From NCBI GenBank assembly GCA_965243755.1, contig CBDEVW010000005.1:186001-250000 (forward strand): DNA of 64,000 nucleotides, read 5' to 3'. Position 1 is the first letter of the stretch. Each line of letters starts with the position of its first letter. The notes below the pieces were generated by a model, which saw nothing but the letters and a program-made list of their open reading frames with translations, had not been told where the DNA came from and made no database searches. Shown in pieces: positions 55,280-64,000 of the stretch. The position numbers and the translations under genes were made by a program. The stretch comes from JANSWY01 sp965243755. Lineage in GTDB: Bacteria; Bacteroidota; Bacteroidia; Cytophagales; Cyclobacteriaceae.

Positions 55280-56932
55280 ATGAGAAGAACCAAATTATTT
55301 ATCATCACATTAACCATCATTGGCATTGGCTCATTAGCACTAAAGAGCCCTGAAAATGATAACTACTTCGCCATCATCAAAAACCTTGACATCTTCGCTA
55401 CATTATACAAAGAAGTCAATGCATATTATGTGGATGACGTCAATCCAAATACTTTGATTAAAACAGGTATAGATGCAATGCTTCAATCATTGGACCCATA
55501 TACCAATTATATCCCAGAAGACCAGATTGAAAACTACCGGACAATGACAACTGGGGAATATGGTGGCATTGGAGCAGTGGTCCAAAAGGTGGATGGAGTC
55601 AACACTGTTTTGATGGCTTATGAAGGCTACCCGGCGCATGAAGCAGGGCTGAAAATTGGGGATCAAATCCTGGCAATCGGGGGCATTAGCCTGGAAGACA
55701 AATCTTCTGAGGAGATTAGTCAACTTCTGAAAGGGCAGTCTAAATCTGGAATTGAGCTTACAGTGAAACGTTACAATAAACCCGAAACATTTCCAATCAT
55801 CGTAAGTCGAGAAAAAATCACCATCAAAAATGTGCCTTACTATGGAATGATAGACCAGGAAATTGGCTACATCAAACTGACTGACTTTACCATGAAAGCT
55901 GGCCAGGAGGTCAAAAAGGCCGTCAAAGACCTGAAATCGGAAGGCGCCACTAAAATCATCCTGGACCTCCGAGGAAATCCGGGAGGCCTGTTGCAGGAAG
56001 CTGTGAATATTTCTAATGTTTTTATTCCAAAAGGAAAAGAAGTGGTGACAACCAGGGGGAAATATCAGTCCAAAGACGAAGTTTACCGAACCCTCAACGA
56101 TCCGGTGGATACTGAAATACCAATTGCCGTACTGACCAGCAGCATGAGTGCATCAGCCTCTGAAATAGTGGCAGGTACTATTCAGGACTATGACAGGGGT
56201 GTGCTGGTAGGTAGGAAAACCTACGGAAAGGGATTAGTACAGATTACAAGACCACTATCTTACAACAGCCAATTGAAAGTAACGACCGCTAAATACTATA
56301 TCCCTAGCGGAAGATGTATCCAGGCAATAGACTACAGTATAAGAAATGAGGACGGAAGTGTAGGGAAAATACCAGACTCACTAAAAGTAGCATTTAGAAC
56401 CATTGGAGGAAGGCAGGTTTATGATGGGGGAGGTGTCGATCCGGATATTGAGATTGATCCAAGAGAATATGCTCCAATTGCTGTAAGTCTAGCAGAAAAC
56501 AATTTGTTGTTTCATTACGCAACCAGATTTTATTACGAGAATGAGGACATTGGAGACCCTAGAGACTTTTCACTATCTGATGCCGAGTATCAAAAATTTA
56601 TAAACTGGCTTTCTGATAAAGAATACAGTTATTCAACAGAAATTGAAAAGAAGCTGGATAAGCTGATCGAGTCATCCAGAAATAAAGATTACTTTGATGA
56701 GATCGAAACTCCACTCACTGATTTACTTACAAAGGCACAGCAAACAAAAGCGGATGATCTCATTGAATACAAGCAACAAATAAAATGGCTTCTCGAGCAG
56801 GAGATAGCTTCAAGATATGCATATCAATCCGGCATGATTGAAGTAGGCTTTAAAAGCGATCAGGATGTTATTGCCGCAATTGAAATCTTGAAAGACACAG
56901 CAAAATACAATCAGATTCTTAAAACACAATAA
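55280..56932 (+). CDS. S41 family C-terminal processing peptidase, second copy
   Basis: A 550-residue periplasmic protease with a membrane or signal segment (about 6-22), a PDZ domain (about 90-175) and an S41 domain. The Ser292/Lys317 dyad is seen in SASASE (290-295) and YGKG (315-318). A C-terminal extension of roughly 130 residues follows. It is a paralog of 13526-15151. It lies between rnpA and tsaB, with the latter's start codon two bases after its stop. Confidence 0.92.
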   Translation: MRRTKLFIITLTIIGIGSLALKSPENDNYFAIIKNLDIFATLYKEVNAYYVDDVNPNTLIKTGIDAMLQSLDPYTNYIPEDQIENYRTMTTGEYGGIGAVVQKVDGVNTVLMAYEGYPAHEAGLKIGDQILAIGGISLEDKSSEEISQLLKGQSKSGIELTVKRYNKPETFPIIVSREKITIKNVPYYGMIDQEIGYIKLTDFTMKAGQEVKKAVKDLKSEGATKIILDLRGNPGGLLQEAVNISNVFIPKGKEVVTTRGKYQSKDEVYRTLNDPVDTEIPIAVLTSSMSASASEIVAGTIQDYDRGVLVGRKTYGKGLVQITRPLSYNSQLKVTTAKYYIPSGRCIQAIDYSIRNEDGSVGKIPDSLKVAFRTIGGRQVYDGGGVDPDIEIDPREYAPIAVSLAENNLLFHYATRFYYENEDIGDPRDFSLSDAEYQKFINWLSDKEYSYSTEIEKKLDKLIESSRNKDYFDEIETPLTDLLTKAQQTKADDLIEYKQQIKWLLEQEIASRYAYQSGMIEVGFKSDQDVIAAIEILKDTAKYNQILKTQ

Positions 56933-56934
56933 AA

Positions 56935-57612
56935 TTGATCTTAAGCATCGACACAAGTACTAAGGTGTGCTCAATTGCTCTTATAGATGATGGAAAAGTG
57001 CTAAGTGAGCAAAATTTCTTTCTTGAAAAATCACACAGTACATTAATACCCTCAGCGTTTGACTTCATAGTTCAAAACTCAGGAATTTCCAGATCTGATT
57101 TAAATGCGGTTGCAATTTCTGATGGCCCAGGTTCGTACACCGGGTTAAGAATAGGCACATCAGCAGCAAAAGGACTTTGCTACGCTTTAGATATACCCCT
57201 TATTGCTGTGAATACACTCTATGCAATGGCTTGGGAGGCTAATAAATCTAATATTACCAATTCATTGTTGGTTCCAATGCTTGATGCCCGAAGAATGGAA
57301 GTATATACCATGATTGTAGATTCAGAGCTCCATATTTTGGAAAATACTCATGCAGTAATAGTTGATGAGAATTGGCTTAATGATTATAATGGTAAGAATC
57401 TTATATTATTTGGCAATGGTGCTCCAAAAACAAAAAAGCTTCTTGAAGGAAAAACCCAAGTAAGTTGGTTTGAACATATTTTCACTAGCGCTCGTTCTGT
57501 AGGTGAAGTAGCACAGGCTAAATTTTCAAAAAATGAATTTGAAGACTTAGCTTACTATGAACCAAACTATTTAAAAGAGTTTAAGGCAATTAAACCCAAG
57601 ACACTGATTTGA
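56935..57612 (+). CDS. tsaB: tRNA threonylcarbamoyladenosine biosynthesis protein TsaB
   Basis: A 225-residue ASKHA-fold protein needed, with TsaD and TsaE, for the t6A37 tRNA modification. It has the N-terminal LSIDTSTKVCSIAL strand and DGPGSYTGLRIG (about 62-73), the TsaB signature. The start is TTG two bases after the peptidase stop. TsaB itself has no catalytic metal site. The stop overlaps the next ATG. Confidence 0.92.
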   Translation: MILSIDTSTKVCSIALIDDGKVLSEQNFFLEKSHSTLIPSAFDFIVQNSGISRSDLNAVAISDGPGSYTGLRIGTSAAKGLCYALDIPLIAVNTLYAMAWEANKSNITNSLLVPMLDARRMEVYTMIVDSELHILENTHAVIVDENWLNDYNGKNLILFGNGAPKTKKLLEGKTQVSWFEHIFTSARSVGEVAQAKFSKNEFEDLAYYEPNYLKEFKAIKPKTLI

Positions 57613-58121
57613 TGGAAGAAATTGTTAACAGAGTTGCAAACAGCAAGTTGATATCTCTTGATATGGAGGAGTTCTATCATCAGGGAGATAGAATCGAATA
57701 TGATATTGCGAAAAACCTGTTTCAGGGACTTGTATTAAGGGAAAAGGATTTTCGGTCCTTCGTCAAAGATCACGATTGGTCCATATATAAAGACAAGAAT
57801 GTATATATCAGATGTTCAGTAGATGCAATTGTCCCTACTTGGGCGTACATGCTATTAGTGACTAAAATAGAACCATATGCTAACATGGTGGTGTTCGGTT
57901 CAAATGAAGTGCTTGAACAGGCATTATTTCAGCAGGCACTCAGTAAAATTAACCCAAAAGAATATCAGGATGCTAAGGTTGTGATCAAAGGATGCAGTAA
58001 CCTTCCTGTCCCAACTTTTGCATATACGGAGCTAACAAGACTTCTTATGCCGTTTGTGTCCAGCCTTATGTATGGAGAACCGTGTAGTACTGTTCCTCTA
58101 TATAAAAAGAAAAAGAGCTAA
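57612..58121 (+). CDS. DUF2480 family protein
   Basis: A 169-residue cytosolic protein of a Bacteroidota-specific family; function not known. The start is the ATG at 57612, which shares its A with the tsaB stop (ATGA). Visible features are the MEEFYHQGDRIEYDIAKNL segment, the FVKDHDWSIYKDKNVYIRC stretch and the C-terminal YTELTRLLMPFVSSLMYGEPCSTVP. The overlap with tsaB suggests a linked role. Confidence 0.75.
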   Translation: MEEIVNRVANSKLISLDMEEFYHQGDRIEYDIAKNLFQGLVLREKDFRSFVKDHDWSIYKDKNVYIRCSVDAIVPTWAYMLLVTKIEPYANMVVFGSNEVLEQALFQQALSKINPKEYQDAKVVIKGCSNLPVPTFAYTELTRLLMPFVSSLMYGEPCSTVPLYKKKKS

Positions 58122-58220
58122 TCTTTTAAATGTCTGCGGCTAGAAATTAGGTTTTTGAGCCATCAGAATAGGTTTAAAGAGGAACTCAAAAAAAATCTCA
58201 AAAAAGTTAGCAGAAGTTAG

Positions 58221-58250
58221 TTGTAGATAATGGATGAGTATATATCTTTG
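58221..58250 (+). promoter_or_regulatory. rRNA operon promoter P1
   Basis: TTG at 58221-58223, spacer 19, TATCTTTG at 58243-58250. The gap between DUF2480 and the 16S gene is about 545 bases and holds two such promoters and a boxA-like site; no gene is seen in it. Confidence 0.65.
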
Positions 58251-58335
58251 CACTCCCATTCGGACGGAAGGGGGGAATGAAATTGAGAGAGTGTGGGATT
58301 TGAAAAATATTTTTAAAAATAACTGAAAATATTTT

Positions 58336-58367
58336 TTGGAATTAGCGAAGAGATTGTTTTATCTTTG
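58336..58367 (+). promoter_or_regulatory. rRNA operon promoter P2
   Basis: TTG at 58336-58338, spacer 21, TATCTTTG at 58360-58367, followed by GCATCC. It is about 300 bases before the mature 16S start, and its TATCTTTGCA core matches P1. Confidence 0.65.
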
Positions 58368-58526
58368 CATCCGCTTTGAGGGAGAGAGGTTGAAAGGCTG
58401 AGGAGATCGAGGCAAAAAGAGGGGTAAAAAGTTACTCTTCACGAGGGTTGAAATAGTTAAATAAGTTGTCAGTAATTGGATAGAATAAGGGTCTGATTCT
58501 GGTGATATAATTATTGAGACTACAAA

Positions 58527-58535
58527 GTTCTTTGA
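58527..58535 (+). promoter_or_regulatory. boxA-like antitermination site in the rRNA leader
   Basis: GTTCTTTGA resembles boxA (TGCTCTTTA in E. coli). A similar GTTCATTGAC occurs before 23S at 60620-60629, the expected place. Both are short, so the call is tentative. Confidence 0.35.
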
Positions 58536-58666
58536 ATGAATGAATAATTGATAGCAAACCGCTTAAAAGGATACAATGTTATTTTCTTTTGAGATAAAGT
58601 TGGGCTCAAACACATTTCCCTGAAAAGGGGCTGTTAGGTTTTCGGACCTGGCAAGTAAGATTTATT

Positions 58667-60189
<1,523 letters not shown>

Positions 60190-60284
60190 GGAGAAGTTCG
60201 ACTTTAAGGTTTGTTATCAATTCATTTATTCAAGAAGTGATAAGGAAGATTAGAACTGGCCAACCATTAGCTTTAGGGTTTAAT

Positions 60285-60358
60285 GGGCCTGTAGCTCAGG
60301 TGGTTAGAGCGCTACACTGATAATGTAGAGGTCCGTGGTTCGAGTCCACGCAGGCCCA
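60285..60358 (+). tRNA. tRNA-Ile (anticodon GAT)
   Basis: 74 bases; acceptor GGGCCTG/CAGGCCC, anticodon stem CTACA/TGTAG with loop CTGATAA, T-arm CGTGG/CCACG. It lies in the 16S-23S spacer, its usual place. Confidence 0.95.
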
Positions 60359-60402
60359 CAAAGAGGCTGAGTGGCAAGAGTCATGCGATCTGAATTATCA
60401 AT

Positions 60403-60476
60403 GGGGGATTAGCTCAGCTGGCTAGAGCGCCTGCCTTGCACGCAGGAGGTCATCGGTTCGACTCCGATATCCTCCA
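60403..60476 (+). tRNA. tRNA-Ala (anticodon TGC)
   Basis: 74 bases; acceptor GGGGGAT/ATCCTCC (one G-U), anticodon loop CTTGCAC, T-arm ATCGG/CCGAT. It forms the usual Ile-Ala pair of the rRNA spacer. Confidence 0.95.
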
Positions 60477-60668
60477 CAAATCAAGCAAAAGAGTTTGATT
60501 GATAGATTTTGAGAGATGTAAACTGTAGAGATACAGACACATCACATTGTACAGATGCTTTATTATTCATGAACAGATGTGACTGGTTCAAGTTGAAAGG
60601 AGCTATTACTGTATAAAGAGTTCATTGACATATTGTGAAAGAAACACCGAGACGAGAGATCGTTACAA

Positions 60669-63536
<2,868 letters not shown>

Positions 63537-63645
63537 CAGTCTGAGTGTTTCTTTCACATAACATGTCAAAAGATATTTGACGATGACTAAGCAGTAGTTG
63601 TTGTCATATCTACGGTAGTTGACCTACTGTGGATAGAAGATTTTA

Positions 63646-63753
<108 letters not shown>

Positions 63754-63763
63754 ATTATAATTG

Positions 63764-63794
63764 AACCCTGAAGGATACCCTTCAGGGTTTTTTT
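63764..63794 (+). terminator. rRNA operon terminator
   Basis: An 11-bp GC-rich stem (63764-63774 with 63779-63789, loop ATAC) and a seven-T run follow 5S. From 63795 to the window end I see no gene, promoter or repeat that I can support. Confidence 0.9.
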
Positions 63795-64000
63795 GTTTAT
63801 AAACCACAGAGAGGATCTTATAAAGTGCTTAAAACCTACTCGACGTGTGATACAGAACCTGCCCGTCGTTATCTGATTATAATTTAGTCCTACATACATA
63901 CCTGGATCAAGTGTTGAGCTTAAGCGGTTAATTGTACCAGGTCCATTGTCTACATTTTAACTGCTAAAAATAGAGAACACAATTAATTGCCTTATTGAGT

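Overview
The window looks like a chromosomal segment of a Bacteroidota bacterium, most likely order Cytophagales and possibly marine or otherwise osmolyte-rich in habitat. The pointers are a SusC/SusD pair, a type IX secretion sorting domain, many Bacteroidota-type promoters (TTG, about 19 bases, then TAnnTTTG), a family-3 glycogen synthase, a Bacteroidota-like 16S rRNA, and few clear Shine-Dalgarno sites. Genus and habitat are inference; the sequence does not fix them.

Layout. 1-8.7 kb: housekeeping and membrane genes (DoxX-like fragment, psd, glutamate dehydrogenase, cdsA, DUF2007, CPBP protease, then dusB, an EamA exporter, an SLC13 symporter and a zinc-ribbon membrane protein). 8.7-12.3 kb: a small membrane ORF preceded by a hairpin with a U-tract, a glycogen synthase broken by one frameshift, and two paralogous small secreted proteins separated by a perfect inverted repeat. 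12.4-24.8 kb: hmgA, a C-terminal processing protease, a hemerythrin protein, the run ruvX-def-nitrilase, a T9SS-sorted FG-GAP protein, murF, DUF2461 and an AsmA-like protein. 25.0-26.5 kb: an intact tRNA-Val(TAC) with its terminator, followed by six degenerate tandem copies of its 3' part. In copies 1-5 the T-loop holds a GC-rich hairpin insertion and the unit keeps its terminator hairpin.

26.5-53.5 kb: the main accessory locus. A LacI-type regulator faces a SusC gene that has a perfect LacI-type palindrome upstream. Then come SusD, three tandem lipoproteins of about 1,100 residues with FG-GAP repeats and an ASPIC/UnbV domain, a membrane-anchored GyrI-like protein, a vanadium-haloperoxidase/PAP2 lipoprotein with all vanadate-site residues, a GH37 trehalase, a sodium:solute symporter, glycerol kinase, a GH13 alpha-glucosidase, a metallophosphoesterase and a glycerophosphodiesterase. 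Read together, these could import and dismantle glucose- and glycerol-containing osmolytes or headgroups (trehalose, glucosylglycerol, glycerophosphodiesters). The role of the three giant lipoproteins and the haloperoxidase-like protein in such a pathway is unknown, and this is the best candidate for an undescribed system here.

53.5-58.1 kb: a PfkB kinase, rpmH, rnpA, a second C-terminal processing protease, tsaB and DUF2480. 58.1-63.8 kb: a complete rRNA operon with two tandem promoters, 16S, tRNA-Ile(GAT), tRNA-Ala(TGC), 23S, 5S and a strong terminator. I see nothing supportable in the last 200 bases.
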